Source of the DNA: Proteobacteria bacterium UBA981
GTDB lineage: Bacteria; Pseudomonadota; Gammaproteobacteria; Ga0077536
Length of the DNA: 64,000 nucleotides
Direction of reading: 5' to 3'
Assembly: GCA_002292285.1 (NCBI GenBank)
Contig: DBBP01000012.1
Location: forward strand, 1-64,000
The translations under genes were made by a program, and so were the position numbers. Positions 38,317-47,815 of the stretch are shown here, piece after piece (the first letter of the stretch is position 1; the number at the start of each line of letters is the position of its first letter). Below the pieces are notes generated by a model. The model saw only the letters and a list, made by a program, of their open reading frames with translations, searched no databases and was not told the origin of the DNA.

Positions 38317-39086
38317 GGACACTGTTGGCGCCGCACGAGCTTGATGCGGTGACCGTCGAGCGACCGCTCGGTGTGTCCCCATTTGTTTTTACCTGTGACC
38401 ACGCCGGCGTTGAGATTCCCGCCGCGCTGACTGACTTGGGTCTGCCGGAAACTGAGCGCCGCCGCCACATTGGTTGGGACATCGGTGCCCTCGGTGTTGC
38501 GCAGAACTTGAGCGCCCATTTTGATGCGCCGCTGGTTTGGCAGCGCTATTCGCGGCTGGTGATCGATTGTAATCGTCCGCCGACAAGTCCCGCGCTGATT
38601 CCAGTACTGAGTGAGGCGACGTCCATTCCGGGTAACGAGCAGCTATCCGTGCAAGCCCGCCAGGCGCGAATCGAGGATGTTTACTCGCCTTACCACGAGG
38701 CTATCGACACGTTGCTGGATCAACGCATGGCTGCGGATAGGCCCAGCGTGTTCGTTTCGGTGCACAGTTTCACGCCCGCCTACCTGGGGCAGTCCCGACC
38801 TTGGCATGTCGGCGTCTTGTACGGCTCCGATCAGCGCCTCGCCAAACCGCTGTTATCCCACTTCGCTGCCGATGATGCATATTGTGTCGGCGACAACGAG
38901 CCTTATCGCATTGATGGCAAGGACCATACCTTGCCCGAACACGCCTTCAAGCGTGACTTGTTGAACGTGCTGTTTGAAGTTCGTCAGGATTTGCTCGCCA
39001 CCCCGGCCGGCGAGAGCGAGTGGTCAGAGCGGCTTGCTGAAGCCTTGCTTGCGGCACTCGCCGTGAGTACACCCACATTCGGCTGA
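38313..39086 (+). CDS. N-formylglutamate amidohydrolase-family protein
   Basis: A 257-residue protein of the N-formylglutamate amidohydrolase (HutG-like) family. Signature stretches are FVFTCDHAGVEIP, HIGWDIGALGVA, YSRLVIDCNRP and FVSVHSFTP, carrying likely metal ligands His and Asp. It starts at TTG overlapping the preceding stop (TTGA). N-formylglutamate would arise in histidine breakdown, but no hut genes are present; with the glutamine synthetase-like ligase it may act on another glutamyl or formyl amide. Confidence 0.85.
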   Translation: MRTLLAPHELDAVTVERPLGVSPFVFTCDHAGVEIPAALTDLGLPETERRRHIGWDIGALGVAQNLSAHFDAPLVWQRYSRLVIDCNRPPTSPALIPVLSEATSIPGNEQLSVQARQARIEDVYSPYHEAIDTLLDQRMAADRPSVFVSVHSFTPAYLGQSRPWHVGVLYGSDQRLAKPLLSHFAADDAYCVGDNEPYRIDGKDHTLPEHAFKRDLLNVLFEVRQDLLATPAGESEWSERLAEALLAALAVSTPTFG

Positions 39087-39157
39087 GATTGTCCGTTTGT
39101 GATTTTCGGCCCTGCTAGAATCACTGCCTTTCAGGCTAGCTGGTGAGGCGCACTGAC

Positions 39158-40012
39158 ATGAATGCCAGGGTCGAGATGGTGATTCGCGAGCCGCGGAAAT
39201 CGCGCAACGACGTCGGCAAACTGGAGCAGCGTTTGCGCAGGCAAACCGGCCGCGCGATCGCTGACTTCAACATGATCGGCGCCGGCGACCGCGTGATGGT
39301 ATGCCTGTCCGGCGGCAAAGATTCCTACACTTTGCTGGATATGCTGTTGCGCTTGCGCGCCCGTGCGCCGGTCGATTTCGAAATTCTCGCTGTGCACCTG
39401 GATCAAAAACAACCGGGCTACGATCCGCAGGTGATGCGAGACTACTTCCGCAGACTTGACGTCGAACATCACATCATCGAGCAAGACACGTATAGCGTGG
39501 TAAAGCGCGTTATTCCCGAAGGGCGCACGATGTGCGGACTGTGTTCCCGATTGCGACGCGGGATTCTTTACACTTTTGCGGCCGAGCAGGGCGTCACGCG
39601 TATTGCGCTTGGACATCATCGCGACGACATTGTGGAAACGTTGTTCCTGAATATGTTTTTCGGCGCGAAACTCAAGTCCATGCCACCGAAATTGCAAAGC
39701 GACGACGGCCGGCACATCGTCGTTCGACCACTCGCCTATTGCTGTGAATCCGATATCGCAGCTTATGCAGCGGCGCAGGCGTATCCGATCATTCCCTGTA
39801 ATTTGTGCGGTAGTCAGGATCATCTACAGCGCGTAAAAATCAAGGCAATGCTGGCCGATTGGGAGCGCGATCATCCGGGGCGGGTAGAGAACGTGTTTCG
39901 TAGCCTGCAGGCCGTGGTGCCATCGCATCTGGCTGACCCTGCATTGTTTGATTTCAGCGAACTAGGCAACGAGCCCAGCTCCGAGCGGCGCAGGCGAACG
40001 CCTGATGCCTGA
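39158..40012 (+). CDS. ttcA: TtcA, tRNA 2-thiocytidine synthetase
   Basis: A 284-residue tRNA modification enzyme that thiolates cytidine 32. It has the PP-loop SGGKDSYTLL at residues 51-60 and two CxxC pairs (Cys126/129 in CGLCSRLRRG, Cys214/217 in CNLCGSQ) that hold the iron-sulfur cluster. All are intact. I chose ATG at 39158 (MNARVEMV); a GTG frame upstream adds five residues. It is a lone gene before the fatty acid permease. No neighbouring sulfur carrier gene is seen. Confidence 0.94.
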   Translation: MNARVEMVIREPRKSRNDVGKLEQRLRRQTGRAIADFNMIGAGDRVMVCLSGGKDSYTLLDMLLRLRARAPVDFEILAVHLDQKQPGYDPQVMRDYFRRLDVEHHIIEQDTYSVVKRVIPEGRTMCGLCSRLRRGILYTFAAEQGVTRIALGHHRDDIVETLFLNMFFGAKLKSMPPKLQSDDGRHIVVRPLAYCCESDIAAYAAAQAYPIIPCNLCGSQDHLQRVKIKAMLADWERDHPGRVENVFRSLQAVVPSHLADPALFDFSELGNEPSSERRRRTPDA

Positions 40013-40046
40013 CCCAGCGTCACACGAATAGACGGGAGCAGAAACT

Positions 40047-41441
40047 TTGTTACAGCAATTCGGCGCAACGCTGGCCCGCCATCTGCGTCAATTGATCCCA
40101 GATTCGTTTGTCTTCGGGCTCATTCTTACAGTACTGGTTGCCATACTCGCGCTGTTGTTTACCGACAGCGCTCCCAAGCAGGTAGTCGATGCCTGGTATC
40201 GCGGATTCTGGTTACTACTTGAGTTCGGTATGCAGGTGGTCCTCTCACTCACAACAGGTTTTGCGATCGCGCTATCGCCGGCAGTCGGCCGGTTGATTGA
40301 TCGGGTCGCTCGATTTGCGCGCGGATCGGGCAGTGTTTATTTCATCGTCGGCATGGTCGGCGGTGCGTTTGCGCTGGTCAGTTGGGGCTGGGCAGTCCTC
40401 ACAGCAGTGCTGGCACGCGAACTAGCCAGCCGGGTCAAGGGTGTCGACTACGCTTACCTCACCGCCTGCGCTTACGGCGCTGGAGTGGTGTGGGTCTGTG
40501 GGCTATCGAGTTCAATTCCGCTGGTGCTTAACACGGACAGTAATTTTCTGATCGACTCCGGTGTTCTCGATTCGACCATCCCGATTGACTACACGCTCGG
40601 CAGTACCATGAACTGGATTCAGATGGGTGTTTATTTCCTGACCATGCCGGCATTGTTTTATTTTCTGCGTCCACGCGATGCCAATCCACCCGGCATAGAT
40701 GATCTACGCGAAGCGGACGCCAGCGCACAAACCACCATCGAACAGGAAGCGCTTGCGCTTCAGTTGAACGGCAATGCATTGTCCGATCACCTGAACAACA
40801 GCCGGCTGCTGGTGTGGCTGATTGTGGTGCCCGGCTTTTGGTTCATCGCAGATTACTTTTGGACGCGCGGCTTCGATCTCAATCTGAACATCATGGTGTT
40901 CGTCTTTATCAATGTCGGACTGTTGTTGCATCGCACGCCAATGCGCTACGTGATTGCGATGAAACGCGCTTGCTCGAACGTCTCCGGGATCATCTTTCAG
41001 TATCCGTTCTACGCCGGCATCATGGGCATCATGATGTTCACAGGCCTTGCCGAGGCAAGTGCTGTGTGGTTGGCGGGCAACGCGACCTTGACCACGTTCC
41101 CGTTTATCGCTCAATTGAGCGGTGCGCTGGTGAATATGGCGGTGCCCTCCGCGGGCGGTGAGTGGGCAGTTCTGGGACCGTCGATGACGGAGACGGCCAA
41201 GTCACTGACAGCTGGACTGCCAGCCGCGCAGGCGCAAGAATATATTGCGCGAATTGCCATGGCGGTCGCTTATGGGGAAACGTCAAGTAACCTGTTGCAG
41301 CCATTTTTCTTACTTGCGATTTTGCCGGTCATGGGCGTCGGGGTACGCATTCAGGCGCGCGATGTGATGGGGTATTTGATCATTCCTTTTTTGTGGGTTA
41401 CCACTTACACGGCCGTCATCGTCACCTGGGCGCCACTGTAA
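40047..41441 (+). CDS. Short-chain fatty acid transporter, AtoE family
   Basis: A 464-residue integral membrane protein with about a dozen hydrophobic segments, starting at TTG. Family features include LTTGFAIALSPAVGRLIDR, WGWAVLTAVLARELA, CGLSSSIPLVLNT, and GGEWAVLGPSMTETAKSL with SSNLLQPFF near the C terminus. AtoE-type proteins take up acetoacetate and other short-chain fatty acids by proton symport. Neighbouring genes do not encode the ato enzymes, but acyl-CoA genes occur elsewhere in the window. Confidence 0.85.
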   Translation: MLQQFGATLARHLRQLIPDSFVFGLILTVLVAILALLFTDSAPKQVVDAWYRGFWLLLEFGMQVVLSLTTGFAIALSPAVGRLIDRVARFARGSGSVYFIVGMVGGAFALVSWGWAVLTAVLARELASRVKGVDYAYLTACAYGAGVVWVCGLSSSIPLVLNTDSNFLIDSGVLDSTIPIDYTLGSTMNWIQMGVYFLTMPALFYFLRPRDANPPGIDDLREADASAQTTIEQEALALQLNGNALSDHLNNSRLLVWLIVVPGFWFIADYFWTRGFDLNLNIMVFVFINVGLLLHRTPMRYVIAMKRACSNVSGIIFQYPFYAGIMGIMMFTGLAEASAVWLAGNATLTTFPFIAQLSGALVNMAVPSAGGEWAVLGPSMTETAKSLTAGLPAAQAQEYIARIAMAVAYGETSSNLLQPFFLLAILPVMGVGVRIQARDVMGYLIIPFLWVTTYTAVIVTWAPL

Positions 41442-41514
41442 TTGTTTGCCTGACGCTCGCTTTGTCCATCGGCACATGGCGCGCTTTTTCAACTAGCTGC
41501 ATGGAGTACAAGTC

Positions 41515-42387
41515 ATGAAAATTGGTGTTTTTTCCATCTTGCCGGACGTCGGCGCCGACCCGGCAATTGTCGCCAAACACGCCGAAGACCTTGGCTTCTC
41601 ATCCTATTGGGTGCCCGACCACATCGTTTTGCCGGTTAAATACTCCACCCCTTACCCGGGCAATCCCGGCGGCGGAGCAGACCCCGACTATCTGTGGAAA
41701 ATGCCTGATCCGATGATCGCGTGCATGCGTGCCGCGACGGCCACCACGACGCTCGAAGTGGGTACCGCCGTGTTACTCGTGCCAGAGCGCAACCCGTTAC
41801 ATTTGGCTAAGGAAATCGCGTCCCTTGATAGTTTCAGCGGCGGGCGTTTTCATTTCGGCATCGGAGCCGGCTGGAACAAAGAAGAATGCGATCTGTTCGG
41901 CGGTGACTTTGATCATCGCTGGACCCAGGTACGCGAGGCCATTGAGGTCATGAAGGCTTGCTGGATAGACGAAGAGTCGGAATATCACGGCAAATATTAC
42001 GATTATCCGCCGGTCAGATGTTTTCCGAAACCGGAGCAGCGGCCTCACCCGCCAATTTATTTACCGAGCATCATGTTCGGTGACGATTGGGCGAAGCGCG
42101 TATTCAATCGCATCGTTCGATATGGCGATGGCTGGTTACCGATCGCAGAAAATGTCGCGCAGATTGTCGATGGGATGAATCAGATTAAGGAAATCGCCGC
42201 AGCAGCCGGGAAGGAGGATAAACACGTGCGCGTTAACGTCCTGGGCGCTGAAGGACAATGGCGCAAGCGCAAAGACATCGACGCGTTTAGAGAAACGGGA
42301 GTTGAGCAAGTGACGGTTTGGTTGAACGCACCGGATGCTGGCGGGATCCGAAGTGAGCTCGACCAACTGGCGCGAGATTTACTTTAG
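41515..42387 (+). CDS. LLM-class F420-dependent-type oxidoreductase
   Basis: A 290-residue luciferase-like oxidoreductase of the F420-type group. Features are MKIGVFSILPDVGADPA, FSSYWVPDHIVLP, LEVGTAVLLVPERNPLHLAKEIASLDSFSGGRFHFGIGAGWNKEE, and a long loop with AGKEDKHVRVNVLG. It may use F420 or FMN; proteobacteria usually lack F420, but some have it. It follows AtoE by 73 bases. The substrate is unknown. This is a second LLM-family gene in the window, unrelated in sequence to the one at 28905. Confidence 0.85.
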   Translation: MKIGVFSILPDVGADPAIVAKHAEDLGFSSYWVPDHIVLPVKYSTPYPGNPGGGADPDYLWKMPDPMIACMRAATATTTLEVGTAVLLVPERNPLHLAKEIASLDSFSGGRFHFGIGAGWNKEECDLFGGDFDHRWTQVREAIEVMKACWIDEESEYHGKYYDYPPVRCFPKPEQRPHPPIYLPSIMFGDDWAKRVFNRIVRYGDGWLPIAENVAQIVDGMNQIKEIAAAAGKEDKHVRVNVLGAEGQWRKRKDIDAFRETGVEQVTVWLNAPDAGGIRSELDQLARDLL

Positions 42388-42483
42388 CCAGCTGTCGAAA
42401 ACGTAGCGGGGATGTCGACTAGCTGTATTGCACTGCGTCCCGCGCTACTCATTTATTACGGGCAAATCTCGCGCATTACGGTG

Positions 42484-42526
42484 CGGCATTTGCGCGACCA
42501 ACTAAAGTTGGCATGCGCAAATGCCG
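42484..42526. repeat. Nested perfect hairpin
   Basis: A 12-base arm (CGGCATTTGCGC, 42484-42495) pairs perfectly with its complement at 42515-42526, and CCAAC (42498-42502) pairs with GTTGG inside with a TAAA loop. It lies downstream of two convergent genes. No T run follows. Confidence 0.55.
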
Positions 42527-42544
42527 GCTCAAGTAACTTGTCGA

Positions 42545-42838
42545 CTAGTCGGTGAGTGGCTTGGTGACCGCTTCAATGACGCCGACGCCGAGATTGGCCG
42601 CGCCTTTGACAGCCTGACCGGCTGCATCGACGGTACCTTTGACTGTACCGGTGACAACGCCGACCGCGCCGTGCTCGGCGGTTTCTTCTTCGATGCCCTG
42701 CACTATTTGGCCGGGCGACGTGACAGTATTCTTCGCACCTTCAACGGCACGATCGACGCCTTCTTCGGCAGCAAAAGCGACGCTTGAACCAAACGCCAGA
42801 GTGGCGGTGATAACAACTGATAACAATTTTCCGGGCAT
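42545..42838 (-). CDS. Small exported protein, TIGR04073-like
   Basis: A 97-residue protein with a signal peptide (LLSVVITATLAFGSSVAFA). The mature part is rich in glycine and valine with repeated GxVxGxxxGxVxxAGQAVKGAANLG stretches, resembling the exosortase-associated TIGR04073 family of small secreted proteins. No exosortase gene is in the window, so the link is weak. The start ATG follows AGGAGTTAAAATC. It is divergent from the methyltransferase. Confidence 0.65.
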   Translation of the reverse strand: MPGKLLSVVITATLAFGSSVAFAAEEGVDRAVEGAKNTVTSPGQIVQGIEEETAEHGAVGVVTGTVKGTVDAAGQAVKGAANLGVGVIEAVTKPLTD

Positions 42839-42967
42839 GATTTTAACTCCTGATTAGTTGTGAGCGGGATTATAGCGGCATATCGGCGCATGATATTGGA
42901 TCGATATAAGCCACAAGGCAGGCCTCAATGACGGACCTGATAATAGCCAGTAGCGGCGGTCAATAGC

Positions 42968-43708
42968 GTGCCAGATGAGGAGGCACCCTATCCGGGCGAA
43001 TTCTACGCGGCTGTCCACACAGGCAACCCTGGAGACATTGGCTTTTATCGGCAAAGTTGTGCCGGTCGCGCAGGCGTCCTTGAGATTGCCTGCGGACAGG
43101 GGCGGGTGGGAAGTGAGCTCAGTGCGGCGGGCCTGGATGTCGTGGGGCTCGATATCGATGCCGATGCGCTTGTTGTCGCTCGTGCGGCGGGCTTGACTTG
43201 TATCGAAGCGGATATGCGGCGATTTCGTCTGGAGCGACGCTTCGAGCGGGTCATCATCCCGTTTAACAGCCTCTATTGCTTGCTCAGTGACGACGATGTT
43301 GTGGCATGTCTGAGCAACGCTTGCCGCCATCTCGAACGTGGCGGCGAGGTCATCTTTGACGGCTATGTCGCGGACGCTAACGAGTTTTCCACGGGCCGTG
43401 CGCGCGCACGCACGGCCTCGCAACAGCTCGGCGCCATCACGATTGGCGGCCGCATTTTTGACGTACATGAGAAAATTACCGTATGGCCGGCGACCCGACG
43501 CGTCGATGTGCGCTATCAACACGTGCCGCGCGATGGTGGCGAGATTGTGACCGGGACGATTCGACAACGCTACTTGGCGGCTTCAGAACTGATGAGCCTG
43601 CTTTCTCAAGCGGGACTAGCGCTACTCTCCATACAGGGTGGCTTTGTCGGCGAGCGCTTCACACCAGACAGTGAACATATGGTTGTGCGCGCGGGCGCCC
43701 AGACCTGA
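42968..43708 (+). CDS. Class I SAM-dependent methyltransferase
   Basis: A 246-residue Rossmann-fold methyltransferase. It has VLEIACGQGRVGSELSAAGLDVVGLDIDADAL (SAM motif I and acidic end of strand 2), EADMRRFRL (motif II-like) and RVIIPFNSLYCLLSDDD (motif IV-like). GTG start. Its substrate is unknown; the lone position between the small exported protein and fadD gives no hint. Confidence 0.8.
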   Translation: MPDEEAPYPGEFYAAVHTGNPGDIGFYRQSCAGRAGVLEIACGQGRVGSELSAAGLDVVGLDIDADALVVARAAGLTCIEADMRRFRLERRFERVIIPFNSLYCLLSDDDVVACLSNACRHLERGGEVIFDGYVADANEFSTGRARARTASQQLGAITIGGRIFDVHEKITVWPATRRVDVRYQHVPRDGGEIVTGTIRQRYLAASELMSLLSQAGLALLSIQGGFVGERFTPDSEHMVVRAGAQT

Positions 43709-43715
43709 ATTCGTT

Positions 43716-45410
43716 TCAGTGGGGGTCGCGGTCCTGCGCAAGGGGTGCGCCAAAACGTTCGCGTACTTCGCGGCGCAGTATTTTGCCGACGTTCGATTTC
43801 GGTAGTTCGTCGACGAAAATCACCGAGCGCGGCACCTTGTAGTTGGTGAGTTGTTCGCGACACCAGGCAATAACGTTCTGCTCATCCAGTGCCGGATCCG
43901 AGCGGACGACGACCAGACGTACGGCCTCCATTGATTTTTCATCGGCGACGCCTATCGCGCTTGCCTCCAGAATTTGTGCATGGCACACCGCCACGTCTTC
44001 AATTTCATTCGGATAAACGTTGAAACCGGAAACCAGAATGAGATCCTTCTTACGGTCCACGATGCTCAGGTAACCACCCTCGCGCATGAGTGCAACGTCG
44101 CCGGTTCTGAGCCAACCGTCGTCGGATAAGGTGGCGGCCGTTTCGTCTGCGCTGTTCCAGTAACCTTGCATGACTTGCGGGCCGCGCACGCATAGCTCTC
44201 CGGGCGAGTCGAGGCCAAGTTCGAGGCCATCATCATCGACGATGCGAATTTCCGTTGAAGGCACAGGTAAGCCGATACAACCGGTAAAACTATCCACATC
44301 GAAGCGATTGATGGTGACCACGGGTGACGATTCCGTTAAACCGTAGCCCTCAGCTATCGCGCAGCCAGTGACGCTTTGCCAGTGCTCGGCAACCGCACGC
44401 TGTACCGCCATGCCGCCACCGCTGGTGAACTTCAAAGCTGTGAAATCCACTGTCCGGAAGTCCGGATGCTGTAGCAGGGCGTTAAACAGCGTGTTGACAC
44501 CGCTGATCGCTGTAAACCTGACTCTCTTCAGGGTTTTGATGAAGGATTTAAGATTGCGCGGATCGCTAATCAGGCAATTGAGGCCACCTTCTGAAAAGAA
44601 CGCCAGACAATTCCCGGTTAATGCGTAGATATGGTACAGGGGCAACGCGGTGATAATGCTCTCGGCACCGCGGACCGTCAGCGGCGCAAACCAGGCATTA
44701 ACCTGTAATACGTTGGCAAGGATGTTGCCGTGCGAGAGCATCGCGCCTTTCGAGCGTCCGGTCGTCCCGCCGGTGTACTGCAGAAAGGCCAGATCGTGCT
44801 GCTCGAGGTGCGGCGGCGAGAACGCTTCCCGAGATCCTGCGGCGATTGCATTGAGTAGGGTGATGTTTGCGTGGAACGCGCCGGGCGGCTTGCTTGCCCG
44901 GTGCCGGCTAAGCCGATTAATGAGCGTCGCTTTCGGCCAACTCATAAAATCTCCTAGCCGCGCAACGATGATGTGCACATCCGGGAATTGTTCGGATATC
45001 TCCGCGACTGTACTGAGCATACTTTCGAACACAACGAGTACGCGGGCGCCTGAATCGTTCAGCTGATGGGCCAGTTCGCGTGACGTGTATTGCGGGTTGA
45101 TATTAACTACTACACCGCCGCTGAGCAGAACCCCGAACAGCGTGATTGGGTAGGCGAGCATGTTCGGCATCATCAATGCGACCCGTTCGCCGACGACCAG
45201 TTTCTGGTTGTGCTGTAAATACGCGGCGAAAGACCAGGCGCTGCGTTCGACGTCCGCGAAGCTGAGGACTGATCCGAAGTTTGAGAAGGCCGGGCGTTGG
45301 GCGAACTCCTGACAGGCATTTTCGATCAAGGTGGCGAGCGTGTGCTCGGGCTGCAGGTCAACCGTGTGTGGAACGTTCGACGGATATGAGTCGAGCCAGA
45401 TTTTTTCCAC
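43716..45410 (-). CDS. fadD: Long-chain fatty acid-CoA ligase (FadD-like)
   Basis: A 564-residue acyl-CoA synthetase. It has LQYTGGTTGRSKGAMLSHGN (ATP loop), EGYGLTESSPVV, GWLRTGDVALMREGGYLSIVDRKKDLILVSGFNVYPNEIEDV and SNVGKILRREVR with the catalytic lysine. Length and FxGGNxxL-like residues fit FadD, which activates long-chain fatty acids. It is divergent from an ABC exporter gene and converges on the methyltransferase. It probably feeds the acyl-CoA dehydrogenases in the window. Confidence 0.9.
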   Translation of the reverse strand: MEKIWLDSYPSNVPHTVDLQPEHTLATLIENACQEFAQRPAFSNFGSVLSFADVERSAWSFAAYLQHNQKLVVGERVALMMPNMLAYPITLFGVLLSGGVVVNINPQYTSRELAHQLNDSGARVLVVFESMLSTVAEISEQFPDVHIIVARLGDFMSWPKATLINRLSRHRASKPPGAFHANITLLNAIAAGSREAFSPPHLEQHDLAFLQYTGGTTGRSKGAMLSHGNILANVLQVNAWFAPLTVRGAESIITALPLYHIYALTGNCLAFFSEGGLNCLISDPRNLKSFIKTLKRVRFTAISGVNTLFNALLQHPDFRTVDFTALKFTSGGGMAVQRAVAEHWQSVTGCAIAEGYGLTESSPVVTINRFDVDSFTGCIGLPVPSTEIRIVDDDGLELGLDSPGELCVRGPQVMQGYWNSADETAATLSDDGWLRTGDVALMREGGYLSIVDRKKDLILVSGFNVYPNEIEDVAVCHAQILEASAIGVADEKSMEAVRLVVVRSDPALDEQNVIAWCREQLTNYKVPRSVIFVDELPKSNVGKILRREVRERFGAPLAQDRDPH

Positions 45411-45456
45411 GTTAGGCGTCCGCTGAATGTAGCATGCTGATACTCACGGCCAGGAT

Positions 45457-47280
45457 TTGAGTTGGCCAATTTTTCGCCTGGAGCCTGAGACCTTGTCTGC
45501 CAGACACTACACGTGGCGCTATGTGCTGTCGATATTCATCACCCGCAAGCGCGAAATATCGATAGCAACCTGCGTCGCTATCGTAGCGGCAGCGTTCGCT
45601 ATTCCGGTACCGCTTCTAATGCCGCTGTTGGTAGACGAGGTGTTGCTCGAACAACCCGGTGTTCTCGTCGCCGCACTCGATCGAGTCATGCCCAGTCATG
45701 TTGCCGGCCCCGGCGCATATATTGCCGCAGCTTTAGTGCTGACAATGTTGTTACGCGTTGCCAGCATGGCGTTGCAGGTGTGGCATACCCGGCAATTCTC
45801 CATGGTTGCCAAGGACCTGATATTTCGCATGCGCCGAGAGATGGTTACGCGTCTGGAGCGGGTCTCGATGAGCGAATACGAAACGCTGGGAAGTAGCACC
45901 GTGGCCTCGCATCTGGTCGTCGATTTGGCGACGTTGGATGAGTTTACCGGCAATACGGTTGCGCGCCTGGTTGTTGCGGTGCTGACGCTCATCGGCGCTG
46001 CGGCGATTCTGCTGTGGATACATTGGCAATTGGGATTGTTCATTCTCATCATGAACCCGCTCGCGGTCTACCTGACGTTGTTTATCAGCAAGCGTGTGAA
46101 GAAGCTCAAGCACGGTGAAAACACCGCGTTCCAGGTGTTTCAGGAAGCGCTCGCAGAAACCCTGGATTCGATCCAACAAATTCGCGTAGCGAATCGTGAG
46201 CGCCATTATTTTGGCCGCATTATCGATCTGGCACGCGATATTCGTGATCACGCCACGGCCTACGCGTGGAAAAGTGACGCCGCGAGCCGTTTCTCATTTG
46301 TGGTGTTTTTAATCGGTATCGACATGTTTCGCGCAGTCGCCATGCTGATGGTGGTGTTTTCCGACTTGAGCCTCGGCCAAATGATCGCGGTGTTCAGCTA
46401 CCTGTGGTTCATGCTGGGGCCAATCGAGACGATTCTTGGCCTGCAGTTTTCCTTCCAGTCTGCCAATGCCGCACTGGAGCGGATCAATCGACTATTCGAA
46501 CTCGAAGATGAACCGCGCTTTGCGCCCATGATCAATCCGTTCGCCATGCGCCGCGTCAACGCGGTGCGCTTCGAGAACCTTGATTTCCGCTACGCGGACG
46601 GTCCGTGGGTCTTGCAGGGACTTAATCTTGACATCGTGGCCGGTGAACAAATCGCGATCGTCGGCACCAGCGGGGGCGGAAAATCGACTCTCGTACAGAT
46701 TCTGCTCGGTCTGTATGCACCGACAAACGGGCGGGTACTCGTCGACGGCGTCGCTATCAATGACATCGGGCTGGATGTTGTGCGCGAGCATGTCGGGACC
46801 GTGCTCCAGCATCCCGCGCTTCTGCAAGGCAGCGTGAGGGAGAATCTGACTCTCGGGCGAACTTATCGCGATGCGGATTTGTGGGATGCGTTACAGACCG
46901 CTCAACTCAATGACCTGGTCGCCGAATTGCCGCAAGGATTGGACACCTTGCTGGGACGCTCGGGTATACGTTTGTCAGGCGGACAACGTCAACGGATGGC
47001 CGTGGCTCGCATGCTGTTGGCTGATCCGAACGTGGTCATTCTTGATGAAGCGACCTCAGCACTCGACGTGATGACTGAAGCTAATCTGCATGAAGCTTTG
47101 TACGAACGCCTGCGTGGTCGCACGACGATCATCATCGCGCATCGTCTGAGTGCTGTCCGCAGGGCCGACCGAATCTATCTGCTGCATGACGGGAAGGTGG
47201 CGGAAGAGGGCGCTCATGAGGACCTGCTGGAACGCCACGGGCACTACGCCAAGCTGTACGGGAAAGTGGTGCGCGCCTGA
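45457..47280 (+). CDS. ABC exporter with fused permease and ATPase
   Basis: A 607-residue ABC exporter of the lipid/peptide half-transporter type. The N-terminal half carries about six membrane helices with a VDEVLL region; the C-terminal half has Walker A GTSGGGKSTL, signature LSGGQRQRMAVARML, Walker B VVILDEATSALD and the H-loop IIIAHRLSA. As a half transporter it would dimerise. The substrate is unknown. TTG at 45457 is assigned; a clear ribosome site is not seen. It sits divergent from fadD, with only 46 bases between, so the promoters overlap. Confidence 0.85.
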   Translation: MSWPIFRLEPETLSARHYTWRYVLSIFITRKREISIATCVAIVAAAFAIPVPLLMPLLVDEVLLEQPGVLVAALDRVMPSHVAGPGAYIAAALVLTMLLRVASMALQVWHTRQFSMVAKDLIFRMRREMVTRLERVSMSEYETLGSSTVASHLVVDLATLDEFTGNTVARLVVAVLTLIGAAAILLWIHWQLGLFILIMNPLAVYLTLFISKRVKKLKHGENTAFQVFQEALAETLDSIQQIRVANRERHYFGRIIDLARDIRDHATAYAWKSDAASRFSFVVFLIGIDMFRAVAMLMVVFSDLSLGQMIAVFSYLWFMLGPIETILGLQFSFQSANAALERINRLFELEDEPRFAPMINPFAMRRVNAVRFENLDFRYADGPWVLQGLNLDIVAGEQIAIVGTSGGGKSTLVQILLGLYAPTNGRVLVDGVAINDIGLDVVREHVGTVLQHPALLQGSVRENLTLGRTYRDADLWDALQTAQLNDLVAELPQGLDTLLGRSGIRLSGGQRQRMAVARMLLADPNVVILDEATSALDVMTEANLHEALYERLRGRTTIIIAHRLSAVRRADRIYLLHDGKVAEEGAHEDLLERHGHYAKLYGKVVRA

Positions 47281-47298
47281 GCCTGACGCTGGCAGGGC

Positions 47299-47323
47299 AA
47301 AAAAAACCCGCTCAGGGAGCGGG
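47299..47323 (-). terminator. Rho-independent terminator of the small gene
   Basis: CCCGCTC (47307-47313) pairs with GAGCGGG (47317-47323) around AGG, and on the minus strand eight T follow (47299-47306). It serves the 83-residue gene at 47384 and also stops the plus-strand exporter gene partly. Confidence 0.75.
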
Positions 47324-47383
47324 CACTAAGCCATATGTCGGAGGGAACTATGGCTTATCAGACGACGTCGTGGCCTGGGGGTA

Positions 47384-47635
47384 TTAGGCCGCAGCGCGGT
47401 CAAATTCTGAGAGTAATTTTTCTGTCTGACAGACGTGCGTGGCGTACATTTCCTGTAAGCCAGTGAAGTCGAGCGGATCAATCTCGTTCAAATCATGCAA
47501 TTTGCTCTGATAGATCGAAAGATCATCCAGCAACTGAGCGCGGCGGGCGGCCATTTCAATGTTGCAGGCATCGACCAGTTCGGTCAGTCCGGTGTATGGG
47601 GCAGCGGGGGTAGAGCTCAGGGCTTGGATTTGCAT
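47384..47635 (-). CDS. Small protein of unknown function, 83 aa
   Basis: A small helical protein with no signal peptide: MQIQALSSTPAAPYTGLTELVDACN, then a coiled region RRAQLLDDLSIYQSKLHDLNEIDPL and a C-terminal QTEKLLSEFDRAAA. I do not recognise it. ATG at 47635 follows AAGGAG by seven bases, and a good terminator lies downstream, both supporting a real gene. An ATG two codons upstream is too near the ribosome site. Confidence 0.65.
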   Translation of the reverse strand: MQIQALSSTPAAPYTGLTELVDACNIEMAARRAQLLDDLSIYQSKLHDLNEIDPLDFTGLQEMYATHVCQTEKLLSEFDRAAA

Positions 47636-47815
47636 GATCATTCTCCTTTGCCAAAGAGAGTGCAGAATTCATGCCAGGTGCATGCCCATCCCGAAATACG
47701 GCCTCTAAATAGCTGAAAACTAGCTAGTAGTGTCCAGATCCCCGATCCACAGAAGGGCCTTTGGCAGCGCCTCGGATGCCACCGCTGTCGTCACCTGGAG
47801 ACATTGTCTGGCAGT

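Noticed and set aside
42498..42526. Possible sigma-54 promoter (TTGGCA...TGC)
   Set aside because: The GG and GC pairs are 11 bases apart instead of 10, the site lies inside a hairpin, and no plus-strand gene follows it closely.
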